From Ceratotherium simum simum (lineage: Eukaryota; Chordata; Mammalia; Perissodactyla; Rhinocerotidae), in assembly GCF_000283155.1 (NCBI RefSeq), contig NW_004454156.1, positions 34,803,498 through 34,867,497 on the forward strand: a stretch of 64,000 nt of DNA, in the 5' to 3' direction. Under the pieces are notes generated by a model. It saw only the letters and a program-made list of their open reading frames with translations. It was not told the DNA's origin and did not search any database. The translations under genes were made by a program, and so were the position numbers. Position 1 is the stretch's first letter; each line of letters begins with the position of its first letter. Of the stretch, positions 41,020-51,813 are shown piece by piece.

Positions 41020-41135
41020 TGAACAAGGATCTAAGCCCAGGGAGGTCAGCCTGTCCAAGGCTGCACGCTAGGTTGTGGACCCGGGATTTGATCCTAGATT
41101 CCAGGCCCCTTCTCTTTCTACTTACTGCTCCAAGC
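41020..41135 (-). repeat. MIR SINE, antisense, partial
   Basis: The text 'cccagggaggtcagcctgtc' then 'gacccgggatttgatcctag' is the inverted core and head. Confidence 0.68.
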
Positions 41136-41709
41136 CGACTAAGAAACCCGAGCTGAGAGGGATGGTGGAATCTGGGAGGAAGAATCCGGCTGAAGTGTGC
41201 TCAAATAAGGCGTCCCCTAATTCGATTATGTTTGCTAGACTGCAATGTAATAAAAGGTGGTTCTCTCATAAGCATCATCTCCTAATGTTTACAGAACAAG
41301 AAAGCAAAATTAAGATAGGAATTTCCAGGGAGAAAAGCACGTGTTCTAGACTCAAATGTAAAGAGAGTAGACCTGGAAGAGAGTGATTCCTGATTTTACA
41401 GCTCAGCTCTGATGAGGGGACGCCTGGTGCCCCGGGAGGCTGGCATCCCACGGAAGGCCAGGTTGGAGCATGGAGGCAGCTGCTGGGGGTGGGGGCTCCC
41501 ACTGGAAGGACACAGGCTCGGGCAGAGAGGCCGATGGCAAGAGACTTGTCAGAAGGAAGGAGATTTGGTGAAGGCAAGTGGCAGTGAAGACTTGGGTGGC
41601 CTGTTGGATTTATTTCAAACACCTCCTTGCTCCTCTCCAAGCCTCTGGCTTGTGCTCCCATGTCCACCTTTACATGCAGACAGAGCGATTTTTCTAGCAG
41701 CAATAGCGC
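41136..41709. other. Repeat-free stretch with opposed frames
   Basis: Plus frames of 103 (41075-41386) and 102 codons (41412-41720) oppose a 142-codon minus frame (41275-41703). None has a recognised domain. The tract 'ctgctgggggtgggggctcc' (41481-41500) is G-rich. Confidence 0.4.
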
Positions 41710-41972
41710 CTGGTGATTAGCATGTGGACCCCCGAGCCAAGCTGCCTAGGTCGGAAGCCTGGCTGTGTTCCTTTGTATGCTGTGTGACCCTGGACAGATT
41801 ACATCACCATTCTGAACCACCATTTCCTCATCTCTAAGTGAGGGTTGAAGTGGCGCCAGACTCACGGTTGTCATGACGATTGAATGAGCCAACATACAGG
41901 AAGCACTCAGAATGGTGCCTGTCGCTGAGTAGATGCTCAGTTAATGTGAGGTGTGGTCATTATTTTAAATCT
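41710..41972 (+). repeat. MIR SINE, nearly full length
   Basis: Head 'gattagcatgtggacccccg', core 'ctgtgtgaccctggacagat' and tail 'gagtagatgctcagttaatg' are in order. Confidence 0.85.
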
Positions 41973-41984
41973 GCATACACCACA

Positions 41985-42532
41985 CCCCTTTTTAAAACCC
42001 ATGAGTGGAGGCTCTTTGTTGCCCTGGGAGGAAAGCCACACTTCCTAGCTGGGATGCAAGGCTTTTGCAATCCAGCCTCTGCCTGCTCTTCTAGTTTTCT
42101 GTGTCACTGCTCCTTCTGTCCATCCCTGCATTCCCACTGGACCCAATGACCAGCAGCCCCTGCCAGCACCTTGCTCTCTCACCTCTCTGGGCCTTGTTGG
42201 TATTTCTTCCTCTGCAAGGACCACCTCCCCCACCGACCCCACCCATATGCAACATGGAATCAGTTTTAAGACTCAGCTCCCGCCTTGGAGAGAACTTTCT
42301 GATCCCTTCGTTCACCCTGGAATTTGCCACTCCCTCTTCTGGGCCTCTACCCAGCCAGCCCCATCTAGATTTTGGCCGTGTCCTCTCATGATTTCATTGT
42401 TCTGAGCCGTTCACATGACCATCTCCCTACCTCGACAGTTAGGGCCCATGCCCTATCGTCTCTGAGGCCCCAGTCCTGCCCAGTGCTTAGCGCCGTGCCT
42501 CAGACAGTGGCTATTGGATGGATTTGGCCATT
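41985..42532 (+). mobile_element. L2 LINE 3' part, sense, diverged
   Basis: The text 'acttcctagctgggatgcaa', 'cctgccagcaccttgctctc', 'tcagttttaagactcagctc' and 'cccagtgcttagcgccgtgc' follows L2 order. It ends near 'gtggctattggatggatt'. Confidence 0.72.
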
Positions 42533-42969
42533 GAAAAAGAGAAAGTGCAAGCCAGTTATTATTATAAGTGGGACCTGTTATTACTATAAAGTAAGCACAT
42601 GCCTGGCCACGGGGAAATGTTAAGTCCACGCAGAACCTTGAAATGCTGTTTAGATGATTTCCCTGGTTAAAACCCCTTTGAGATGAAGAGCCAGGGGAGG
42701 GCACGCTGCATTTGCCTTCACATGGCCTCTGGAACAGAGAGAAATAAAGCGAGGGTTCGTGTTTCTCCTTTGAGAAATTAGGTCACTGGGTGTTGTTAAG
42801 TGTGCCTTACAGAGCTATGCTAATCAGTTCTCTTCTGGCCTAAATATCTGGTAATTATCTTGGTTTTTTGCTTTGCCAGACTTGGCTTCCTAAAGCAGTT
42901 CATCCACGCCGTTACTTCTCAAGATCTTCAAGGAGAATGTTAACCACCGCCACCAAACAGCAAGCACGC
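42533..42969. other. Repeat-free AT-rich stretch, possible regulatory block
   Basis: ATGCTAAT (42817-42824), an octamer-like word, and 'taaatatctggtaattatct' (42841-42860) lie in otherwise unexplained sequence. Function is not shown by the sequence. Confidence 0.35.
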
Positions 42970-43085
42970 CCAGCTCCCGCCCCGTGCCGGCGCTGTTCTG
43001 AGCATTTCCGGCACACAAGCTCTTCAAATCTCTGCACAATCTAGGAAGCAGGTGTTACGCTGTCTCCAGTTCACAGGGCACAGGA
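42970..43085 (-). repeat. MIR SINE, antisense, partial
   Basis: The text 'ccggcgctgttctgagcatt' then 'gcacacaagctcttcaaatc' is the inverted MIR tail and part of the core. Confidence 0.62.
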
Positions 43086-43429
43086 CCAGAGCTCACTGCT
43101 CCCGGGGCCTTTGGCACCTCTGCTGGGCCCTCGGCCCCTCTCTTCCTCCTCACTCTTGTTTCCTTCCTGGCTCACCCTCCTCATCCTGGTCGTGCAGGGT
43201 GCTTGGCTTTCCAGGCACAAGCCAGAGCTCCAGGGTGATCCAGGTTCCTTGCTTCTTCTGCATTCTTGCCCACCCACCCCAGGATGCCCGCCCGCCTGCC
43301 TCGGGTGTGTGTCCCCCACGCCTCTTCCGAGGCATGGCTTGTGTCTAGATTCTGCTAGAAAGTTCTCTCTGAACTCCCGTTGCACTCAGAGTCCAAACCA
43401 CCTGCTTTAATGTTTGGCAGTCTGGTGGT
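43086..43429. other. GC-rich unique stretch
   Basis: Two plus frames (98 and 99 codons) oppose a 104-codon minus frame. No domain is recognised and the codons look like random GC-rich text. Confidence 0.4.
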
Positions 43430-43540
43430 TGTGTGCGCATGTGTGTGCATGTGCATGCGTGAATATGCGTATGTGTGTGTGCATGAGTGTGTGTGCATGC
43501 ACCAGTGTGCCTGTGGGCATGTGTGTGCGTGCTCATGTAA
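43430..43540 (+). repeat. Long degenerate (TG)n tract with GCATG units
   Basis: About 110 bases alternate TG with GCATGTG-type interruptions. The antisense 63-codon frame (43345-43536) is a His/Thr repeat produced by this tract. Confidence 0.9.
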
Positions 43541-43654
43541 TCACTTTCTTTCCATATTTAGATTATAAGCTATCTGAATGCAGGGATCAAATCTCTCTCT
43601 CCGCCTCTCAGCTTCGATAGAACAATGATCCAACTATAAGATTCTCCTTACGGA

Positions 43655-43752
43655 ATTCATTCATTCAAAAAGCAACAGCAAACATTTATTAAACACCCAC
43701 TGTGTGCCAGATACCGTGACCAGCACTGGGGAGCTGGGCTAGATCCTGATTG
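43655..43752 (-). repeat. L2 3' end, antisense
   Basis: The text 'gaattcattcattcaaaaag' then 'acatttattaaacacccact' and 'gtgtgccagataccgtgacc' is the inverted L2 end. Confidence 0.78.
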
Positions 43753-44069
43753 ACTGTTGCTGGGAGGGCAAACGTGGAAAGAGAATTAAGGAAAAAACCT
43801 AATTGATTAGGGCCAGTTCCTCTTTTAAAACCCAAAACTCCACAATCCCAGCTTTTGACCTAACATAGCAATTATGCTGTCAGTTACAAACAAAATTCAA
43901 TATAAAGTACAAACATAGATTATACAGCTTAGCATCTTCTGACTATTGGCTTATTTGGAGGGATCTATTTTTAAGTTTGTATCTTTATAACCTGACAATC
44001 TTACTGGGCTGTTATGAAAAGAATAACTGTCAGAATAGCCAAATAATTGAGCTTTTGTAATAAATAGTC
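43753..44069. other. AT-rich unique stretch
   Basis: No repeat or gene is recognised. Confidence 0.45.
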
Positions 44070-44232
44070 TTTACTTATAAGGTGTTTAACGTCCTCTTGG
44101 GGTGGGCCTTCTCATACATATTTCTCTGAAGGGGAAACTGAGGCTCAGCGGATTTAAGTCATTTGCCCAAAGGGCAGGGCAGCCAGAATTGCAGGCCAGG
44201 TCCAGCGTCTATATCTTTACTGTACTGGTTTC
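44070..44232 (-). repeat. MIR SINE, antisense
   Basis: The text 'aaggggaaactgaggctcag' then 'cagaattgcaggccaggtcc' is the inverted core and head. Confidence 0.78.
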
Positions 44233-44590
44233 TAGCTCTCTGCTTCTGAAGTTCTAAAATCATAGAGAGAGAGAAGTTTTGACCTTGTGGTAATACATTT
44301 TCTATAAGGTCAGAAATAAATAAGTGAAAATTAATCAGACAAGCTCCAAGCCAGCTGAAAAATCTCACTCTCCGTTCCCCTTGGATTTGACCCCCATAAT
44401 TGTTCCACTCCTTGACAGCTGATTGGTGTAAATAATTCATACCCTTTCATGAGGCCTATTGCTTGGAACTGGCATTTGCTTGATGACGGCTGTGACTGAC
44501 GGGCGATTACAGGCTGACATGTTCCAGAGAGAGGCTCAGAACAGCCCCATCCTCCAGCCTCTTAAGGCAAACCTGTGTGTTAGGATCTCG
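44233..44590. other. No recognisable feature
   Basis: Unique sequence. The 93-codon minus frame (44159-44440) overlaps the MIR and is not supported as a gene. Confidence 0.45.
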
Positions 44591-44649
44591 CTCTTCTGTT
44601 CACAGAATGGTCTTCTGTTCACAGAATGGCTCTTCTGTTCACTGAATGG
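44591..44649 (+). repeat. Three-copy tandem repeat, period 19-20
   Basis: Units start at 44591, 44611 and 44630. The first reads 'ctcttctgttcacagaatgg', the second lacks its first C and the third has one A-to-T change. It is a small minisatellite. Confidence 0.92.
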
Positions 44650-45504
44650 TCAACACACAACTTTTTGGATATTCTGAACACATGTGCACCCCCAGCCTTC
44701 CTGCGGAGCACAGGGAGAGGGGCGGTCGTGTTTCCTGGGGCACCTGGAGGCGCCTGTGCTCTAAGTTACAGGCCTGGCTGGAGCTGTGTGCTCCATGGGT
44801 CTGTCTGGAGCTGCTGTCCCCATGTCCACTAGGACAGAGCTTCCATCATCTTATCAGGCCCATCGGGATCTTCTGCTATGAAGGGGGGAACTCCAGTGCT
44901 CCCAGCCCCTTGCCCAGGAAAGAAACTTCCCTAGTGGGCAAAGTGACCAGCTTTTTTGAAGAGAAGAGAAAAGAGGCATATTCCCGGAGATAAGAGGTTA
45001 GGGATGGGGGGAGGGGTGAGACTGTGGTAACCCCAACAAAAGGCAATAAAGAAGGGCGAAAAGGAATGATGGGAAGAAAGAAACAGATCAAATTCTCAGA
45101 CAGGGTAACAGCATTTCCTGGGACCCTAGGTAAGAGAGATCAGGTGAACACAGACCTTGAAGCTACACTTGTTGGGAAGCCAGGAAGGGAAGCCAGGAAG
45201 GGGCACAGGGTGGGGCTACCCTTTGAATAGGGGGTGGCAGGGCGGGTGAAGACGAGAGAAGGCTGAGGAACCACAAGCAAGGAAGTGTCTACCACCAGGC
45301 TGGCCTCAGTGAGGCTTTGGGCAGAGAGCAGCTACTCAAATTAGCTGGGTCTTAAGATGTCAGATTCCCCAGCTTGTCGGGGTGACCTTGAACCTGGGAG
45401 CAGTTTCAGTTCCCTTCCAGGTCAGTCCTCCTTCCGCATGCTGCCAGCAAACCCTCTACATCATCATCATCTTACATCACTGGACTCCCTTTCACGTGTG
45501 GCTT
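44650..45504. other. Repeat-free stretch of about 850 bases
   Basis: A 115-codon plus frame (44646-44993) starts next to the tandem repeat and has no known domain. A 13-base duplication 'gggaagccaggaa' occurs at 45174 and 45187. Confidence 0.4.
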
Positions 45505-45600
45505 CCCCACAGCGGTGCCCTGCCCCGACCTACTCAATCCGGATCTGCATTTTAACCAGACTCCACGTGATCTGTGCACGTTGAAGTCTGAGAAGCAAAC
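45505..45600 (+). repeat. MER5A-type 3' half
   Basis: The text 'gacctactcaatccggatct' then 'gcattttaaccagactccac' and 'gttgaagtctgagaagcaaa' matches the right half of MER5-type elements. The left terminus is missing. Confidence 0.62.
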
Positions 45601-45624
45601 TTGAGGTCTGTGAGCTTCGGAGGC

Positions 45625-45715
45625 TAAGGATGGCATCTACCTTGCTGATGGTTTTGATCCCTAAGCATAGGGCTGGACACAAAACGGGAGCTTAACAAAC
45701 ACGTGTGGAGGGAGT
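45625..45715 (+). repeat. L2 3' terminus fragment, sense
   Basis: The text 'agcatagggctggacacaaa' followed by 'acgggagcttaacaaacacg' resembles the L2 end. Confidence 0.5.
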
Positions 45716-46224
45716 GAACTAACGAATCTCTGCAAAAGCAAAGACAGTGGGGGTGGGGAAGGGGTCCAGTGAAAGGAAAGATGGCAATCGACTAACCTGA
45801 GTAGGCACCAAGGATTAGGAGAAGATGGAAATGACTGGAAGTCAAATTCTCTGAACTCCAATAACATCAGAACTATTGGTAAAACTTTTATGTGGACATT
45901 GGCCTGCCTATGAAAAAAGCATCTTGCAGGGCACACACATTGATCTCTTTTACGAATTCCTAAATGCTGTGGAAGCGATGTCTCCACGGAGAGGTCATTC
46001 CAGTGGAAAGAACCATCAAGAGCACCAGCGGCAGAAGGAGAGGCATGAGAGGAGAGAGAAGTGAAGAGGGAGGTTTGGGCCCGTGTGCTGGGAGAAAGGG
46101 AGCGAGAGCTGGCCGCCCTTCTGCTGCACCGTTGCTGAAAGAACCAGACTAGGGTGAGCGCAGGGAGGGGAGGAGGGGCTCTGGACTCTATCCAGAGGTC
46201 CCAGCCTCCGTACCAGCCTGTCAC
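45716..46224. other. Repeat-free stretch carrying most of the longest open frame (187 codons, minus)
   Basis: The minus frame 46224-45661 ends in the L2 fragment. Its translation is rich in Ser, Pro and Leu and matches no family I know. No start context, splice signals or paralogue can be argued. I do not call it a gene. Confidence 0.4.
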
Positions 46225-46292
46225 ATGAGCAGTGCGCTTTACAGTTTACGAAGCACTAGGTTTTCACATACATCGTCTCTACTTGTCACTTC
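46225..46292 (-). repeat. MIR-type 3' fragment, antisense
   Basis: The text 'cgctttacagtttacgaagc' then 'actaggttttcacatacatc' is inverted MIR-type tail. Confidence 0.6.
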
Positions 46293-46619
46293 CAGGAAGT
46301 GAAAACACTCAGGCCAGCGGGAGAGGTGGTGTCTGGAGAGGGGAGGTGCCTGTGAGTGAGGGGGACAAGGCGATCTGGAAAAGGGGCCTTGTGTGAATCT
46401 CTCGAGATTGCACTTGGTTGCTGGTGGGCCATGGGGGTTGAAGGAGCTGATGGCCAACCCTCCCTGGTGATCAAGTAAGAAACAGGTCTGGTGGTGCCCA
46501 TGCTTGGCCTAGTCAGCCCTGGGGATTGAAGAGATCGTCTGTTGGGACCCCGCCCTGCAGCTGACAGCTGCAGGCTAATGTTGGTCCTGGCTGATGGTGC
46601 CATGCGGTGGGCGCAGACC
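46293..46619. other. No recognisable feature
   Basis: Unique sequence. The minus frame of 105 codons (46286-46603) has no known domain. Confidence 0.45.
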
Positions 46620-46725
46620 AGGCTGCCATCTTGGTTCTCCCACCTCTGAGCAAGGGGAGGGGTGACCGTGGGAAAGCTACTTCACCTTCCCCAGCTTCCG
46701 CTTCCTGAGCATGGACCTGGGATAA
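46620..46725 (+). repeat. Possible diverged MIR core
   Basis: The text 'gtgaccgtgggaaagctact' then 'tcaccttccccagcttccgc' loosely follows the MIR core. Confidence 0.4.
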
Positions 46726-46727
46726 AC

Positions 46728-46885
46728 TCATTTCATTCTCATTTAAATCTTAAACCCATGCCTGTGAAAGGGACTCTTGTATCCCCATTTTACAGATGAG
46801 GAAACCAAGGCCAAGCACAGGCCACTGAAAGAGCTGATTGAACACGGGCAGCTCGAATCCCTGGACCATGCTCTGACCCACAGTG
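46728..46885 (-). repeat. MIR SINE, antisense
   Basis: The text 'tccccattttacagatgagg' then 'aaaccaaggccaagcacagg' is the inverted core. The inverted head is diverged. Confidence 0.8.
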
Positions 46886-46894
46886 CGGGGGACA

Positions 46895-47160
46895 GGGGAG
46901 TGGAGGCCCGAAGTGGGCACCCTGGAGCCAGACTTGAATCCCAGCTCTCTGCTAATTGGCTGTGTGGCCTTGAGCAAGTTCCTTAATCTCCCTGATCCTC
47001 AGTTTCCTCATCTGTAAACCAAGCTTAATTATAGTAACTGCTGTGTTATTATAATAAGAGTTGCTGTGAGGATTAAAATGAGATAATACAAGTAGGTCAT
47101 TTAGAACAGTGCCTGGCAGATAGTATGTGCTCAATAAAGTCTCGCTCTTATTGTTCATAG
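46895..47160 (+). repeat. MIR SINE, full length, well preserved
   Basis: Head 'gtgggcaccctggagccaga', core 'gctgtgtggccttgagcaag' and 'cctcagtttcctcatctgta', and tail 'agaacagtgcctggcagata' then 'gtgctcaataaagt' are all present. It is about 265 bases and one of the best MIR copies here. Confidence 0.93.
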
Positions 47161-47689
47161 GGTTAGTGGGAGGATTAAATAGGGTAATTTATGAGACAAG
47201 TGATCAAAAAATACCAGTCCTTTCCCCTCTTCTCCTTCTCTGATCGGTTTCCAAGGCCAAGTGAGAGTGAGTTCCATCCTATGACACTCATATTCCACTG
47301 TTTTATGTTGCCTTTTTTTAAAGAGCTGGGAGTACTTGCAAGATGGTGTCTCATTGTGTAGATAATGGTCGTGGGAATTATGTCCCAGCAAACAGCCATG
47401 GGGCCTGCTGGGCTAAGTTAAGTTCCGATGTCATCCTGCCAGTGGAAGGCTCCGCTGTCACGGCAGTGTCAGGGCTCTGAGGTGCCCAGCTCACAGCCCC
47501 CTCACTGCTGTGCCTTTCTCCTGCCCTCACCCTGTTCCCTTGTTGTTGTAGCATCCTGTCCCACCTTCTCACTCTCTGTAGGGAGATATTTGAGAGAGTG
47601 AGAGAGGGAGGAAAAGAAAGGCTGGTTTTAATATGCTATTACTTCCACGACCAACAGTGACTATCAACAGGAATAACAAGATGATGGCA
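47161..47689. other. Mostly unique stretch
   Basis: The text 'gtgggaggattaaatagggt' at 47166 may be a leftover MIR segment. The rest is unclassified, with a GA-rich run at 47590-47620. Confidence 0.4.
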
Positions 47690-47815
47690 GCAGCCACTGT
47701 TCTTTTGTAAGTGCACTAAGAGCTGAATCCTCGAAAGGATTCTAGGGGGTGGGTGTGGCTACCACCCCTACTTTTAGGAGACACAGAGAGGTAAAGCAGA
47801 TTTGCATCTCCATGG
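47690..47815 (-). repeat. Possible antisense MIR remnant
   Basis: The text 'gtaagtgcactaagagctga' and 'ttaggagacacagagaggta' loosely match inverted MIR. Confidence 0.4.
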
Positions 47816-48149
47816 CTGGGAAGTGATGGATGCTTACCAGTCACGCCTGGCCTGTGGGATACCAAAGGCCACTGTGTGGTCCCACCCCAACCCGTGTGGA
47901 GTGGGCTCCCCCACACTGCCTCTTGGGAAGGCCAGACACAGATTTTTTGCTGCACCACGTGAATTTTCATAGACACAGTTGATCTGGCCCTCCCTGTAGC
48001 TGCAACCACACACCAGTAGTCTGCACGTTGACCTTCCTTGAATTGCTACTGTCTTGGAAGTCCCTCCAACCCTAAATCTTTGTTGGCAGCCGTAGGTCCT
48101 TCTCCGGTGGGTACCATGGCTCTCTCTTTAGAAGAACAGTAGCTGCCAC
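47816..48149. other. No recognisable feature
   Basis: Unique sequence. The minus 97-codon frame (47716-48009) has no known domain. Confidence 0.45.
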
Positions 48150-48365
48150 CTGTAACTAATGCAAATTGCTACCATTTATGGTGTACCTACTATGTGTCAT
48201 GCATATATCCCAGTTCAGGATCTCATTGAAACAGCAGCATCATTCATTTTGTAAATGAGAAATGCGAGGCTCAGAGAGGCTAACCAACTAGCCTGAGGTC
48301 ACCAGCTGACTCCTATTTTAAGTCATTCCATTCTCAGATGCCCGCTATGAGGCCCAGGCCTTAGA
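48150..48365 (-). repeat. MIR SINE, antisense
   Basis: The text 'tggtgtacctactatgtgtc' then 'tgtaaatgagaaatgcgagg' and 'ctcagagaggctaaccaact' is inverted MIR in order. Confidence 0.82.
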
Positions 48366-48479
48366 GCATGGTGTCAACACCCCCTACCTCCTGTGGTTAC
48401 TCTGAGGCTGGACGTGAGGTCCTCTAGGGAAGGGGCTTTGTAAGCTGTGGCTTGCTGCTGAAATGTTGGCTGCTATCTG

Positions 48480-48627
48480 TTCCCTGTGTTTTACAGGCTC
48501 GGAGAGGTGGAGAGCCTTGATCAAGGTCACAATGCTCAGCAGTGGAAGACGCAGACCGCCTCTAGCCCAGATTCTCTGCCTCCACATCCAGCGCCGTGGC
48601 CTCTACCCCACTGCCTGGAACATCTGC
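48480..48627 (-). repeat. MIR SINE, antisense, diverged
   Basis: The text 'tgttttacaggctcggagag' then 'gatcaaggtcacaatgctca' and 'ccgtggcctctaccccactg' follows the inverted core and head. Confidence 0.68.
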
Positions 48628-48731
48628 GGGGCCGGCCTCAGTGAGTGCCCTGGAAAAATGGCAGGGACCTCATTTCCCTCAGCTGCCTGTTGGAAGACTG
48701 GTCTCTCTTTCTGCTTTCTGTAAATATGAAG

Positions 48732-48776
48732 TGCACATGTGTGTGTGCGTGTGTGTGTGTCTGTGTGTGTGTGTAT
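48732..48776 (+). repeat. (TG)n microsatellite
   Basis: About 20 TG units with CG, CT and CA interruptions. It is a potential length polymorphism. Confidence 0.9.
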
Positions 48777-50288
48777 TTTAACAATCTTTTGTCAGCACCA
48801 ACTTCCTCTCAAATTGCAGCAGGAATAAGACCTCAGTGTCCTCTTTACTCTCTTTCGTTCTAACAATCCTACAGCATCAAACAGCCTCCGCTTCAGAGGA
48901 AAAATAATAATGAATGACTTAAAATAACTCTGCTGAAGAAAATGAAGGTTTGATTTGAATTGCAGAGGGAATGACTCCCTTTTAATTCTCTCTTTTCATT
49001 TCCTGGCAAAGGCTTTCAGAATTTGCAAGATCCTTCTCCATTCAAAGATTCCAAGAGTCAAGAAAAACCAGAGTAAAATTATTTGATCTAAAAGTATATT
49101 TGTTGGGTATTTATCCCCGGAATTCCAAAATACCACCAAATATCACCTTAAGAATAGGAAGCATCAGTGTTTGGGTCTTTCCTTTCTTAAGCATCCTCTA
49201 GTTCATGGGGAATGGTATGGGTTCCCCATCGCTGTACTGCCTACATGTGCATCTTCCCCTCGGATGAGCCAGAGTGGTCCATATGCCACAGAAGCCTATT
49301 ACAAGCTTATCTCAGTAATCACTGTGATCCGTATCAATTGAAGGGAATTCTCAGAAGAAGCTGAAATGCAGATTTAACCAATGAGACCCTATCTGAGGCA
49401 ACTCATTGTAACTCCTTACATAGGTCCCAAGAGGACATGGTAGGTCACGGGTGTACTGTACACTTCAGTAGAAGCCCTACTTAACCCACATGGGCATAAA
49501 TGAAGCTGGAATGACCGGAGAAATATACACTGGCATGTGCTGACCCTGTGGCTCTGTTCAATCGCAATAAAACTCTGTGGATTTAATAAATTTCCTCTGT
49601 GGCGTGTCACAGCAGACAGAGTTGTGAATTGCACATTCTGTTTTTGCCTTGAGAATCCTTCTATTCAACCAAGTAGCCAATAGGAGCTCAGTTAATTAAT
49701 AAAAGTACCTTCCTTTTAAGCACAATTTCAAGTATTATCATGGTTTGACCACCCTATGATTGCATGGATTTGAACAAAGCCAGTTTGGAGGCCGCTAAAA
49801 TGAACTTATCACTCAGCTTTTATTTACAAAACTTATTATGAGGCTCCAAGTCATGTGGTGGTCATGCAATGCTGCCAGTAGTGGGAAAGAAGAGAGAATT
49901 GGTGTTGAAACCCAAAGGGAGGGCGGCAGCTCACCAGGCTTACGTCCCGGGAAAACGAGGCCACATCACGTTATGGAATCGTTATCTCCCAAATGCCAAT
50001 TTGAGTTGGCTTGCAAAGTGCCGAAGAATGAATTGCACCCTGTCCTGGTGGGGATTTATGACACGCAATTTAGGGTAAGAGTAGGAAAGCCTTACTTTGT
50101 CTAACGTTATATGAGGGGAGCCAGCAAGTCAGTGGAACTGGGAGGAAATGACTATAACTCAGAATCTCAATTTTTAACCCCATGTGGATCAGAGCTGCTT
50201 CCTCAGTCCCCTTCCCCTCTGATCTTAGAGAATCAGCCCACTCTCTCTATCACTTTCTACTACCCTCTTTCCACACACATTCACATTT
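48777..50288. other. Longest repeat-free block in the middle of the window (1.5 kb)
   Basis: No mobile element is recognised. It is AT-rich to 49.8 kb. Two overlapping plus frames (88 and 69 codons at 49838-50104) have no known domain. The text 'acttcagtagaagccctact' near 49462 is unclassified. By exclusion it is a candidate for conserved noncoding function. Confidence 0.4.
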
Positions 50289-50478
50289 GACCCAATTCCC
50301 CCTTCTATCCAAAGACTCGACCCAATTCTCGAGCCTTCTCCCCCACAGTTCTGACCCAATTCTCTCATCATTTCCACAAAGACGTGACCCAATTTGCCTC
50401 CATCCTTCCCCATGCACATGCGACAACATTCCCCCTACACCTCCCCACACTACAGATCCGACCTAATTTCCACCTCCG
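50289..50478 (+). repeat. Degenerate minisatellite with GACCCAATT motif, about six units
   Basis: The motif GACCCAATT(C/T) occurs at 50289, 50319, 50353 and 50386. Variants GACAACATT (50422) and GACCTAATT (50460) continue the series. Spacing is 30, 34, 33, 36 and 38 bases. The interval text is C/T-rich with CACA words. Frames in this block (94 codons plus, 64 and 66 minus) encode only this periodicity. Confidence 0.8.
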
Positions 50479-51342
50479 TGCTAGTCATTCACACCTGTTC
50501 CCCCTCCTCCGCCCTGATGGGCGAGAGCCAGAACAGTCACTTGCAGCCATGCCACTGGCCTCTTCTCTAAGAACACTGAAGACACAGCTTCACTTCTGCA
50601 CAGCAACCTTTTCCTAGGTGCATTCACAGGGACTTGACCTGACTCTCCCACTCCTCAAACCCTACCTGGGTCGTCGATGACATTCTCAACCCCTCTTCCC
50701 AAGGACACGCAGTTTGTGTCATTGCTGGACCGACACAGCCAGCACTCCCAATTAAAGTTCGCAGCACAACCCGGAGCAGGCAATTACTGCGGCACCTGGC
50801 ATGGCCAGAGGAACTGCACAGCTGCCTGTGCCTTAATCTGATATTCAGTTATCAGGTTATTTTTAAAGAAATCATTTTGTTGGCAGCATATCCATCAGCA
50901 TTTTGAATTTTTTTTTAAATGATGTGTGACTAGTGCTGGTGAAGTGTGGTAGATTGACAGTCGGGGGCTAAAGTCCTTTATAGGAAACGGTGGAAAAGAA
51001 CAAATGGCCCTGGCCACTGACCAGCCCCTCGCTAGGTCAGTAGGACTCCTTAAGAGGTTATAGGAGATGGCTCTTCATGGACGACTCATTCTGGGCTGCT
51101 GCCTAATTAAAAAGCAAATATGTTTCAATGATCACAAATGATTTTTACTTATCCACTAGGAACCAGACCACAATTATTTATGCATTTTATAAAAGCTACT
51201 AACCAGCCATCAGGTGACAAGGGCATTATGTACTATCAATTTTGGGGACTGATTTGGGTGAATAACCTTGAGGTGGGAGCGATTGGTGGAGGGAATACTG
51301 GAGAGGGCTCTTGTAGGTTCGCCCTGGTTTCCACGACTGTCT
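50479..51342. other. No recognisable feature
   Basis: Unique sequence with no repeat or gene signature. A T10 run lies at 50909-50918. Confidence 0.45.
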
Positions 51343-51354
51343 GAGTCCACTTCT

Positions 51355-51562
51355 TTTTTTTTTTTTAATTTTATTTTTTTCCCCCAAAGCCCGAGTAGAT
51401 AGTTGTATGTCACAGTTGCACATCCTTCTAGTTGCTGTATGTGGGACACGGCCTCAGCATGGCCGGAGAAGCGGTGCATCGGTGCGCGCCCAGGATCCGA
51501 ACCCTGGCCCGCCAGCAGCGGAGCGCGCGCACTTAACCGCTAAGCCACGGGGCCGGCCCAAA
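51355..51562 (-). mobile_element. ERE2-type SINE, antisense, with target-site duplication
   Basis: A T-run and 'taattttattttttt' form the inverted tail. The inverted B-box region 'ggatccgaaccctgg' and inverted head 'taagccacggggccggcc' follow. The duplication 'gagtccacttct' is perfect (51343 and 51563). Confidence 0.95.
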
Positions 51563-51574
51563 GAGTCCACTTCT

Positions 51575-51813
51575 GTTTGATGGAGAAAGAACCCACTTTA
51601 GTTCTTCTTTTCCTCTGAACTTGGCTGAGTTGGAATGACACTCAGGGTGAAACTAGGATTAGAAATTGATGTTGTTTTGAAAAATTCAGGATATTGTTGT
51701 GAACAGAGTTTTTCTTCTAGAATGAAGTAATGTAGTTAAAGGGCTCTAGATACCGTGAAGAATGTTCCAAATGTTAGTTATTATTATGATGACAATCCCT
51801 GTTATCATCCCTG
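51575..51813. other. No recognisable feature
   Basis: Unique AT-rich spacer. Confidence 0.45.

Noticed and set aside
43345..43620. Frames rich in His/Thr (minus) or Cys/Val (plus)
   Set aside because: They are the products of translating the degenerate TG tract.
48620..48650. GGGGCCGGCC word suggesting another ERE head
   Set aside because: The rest of the SINE is absent. The match is a short coincidence at the end of an antisense MIR.
50200..50480. Regularly spaced motif considered as a CRISPR-like array
   Set aside because: Spacing is uneven (30-38 bases), units are degenerate throughout and the DNA is mammalian. It is a minisatellite.
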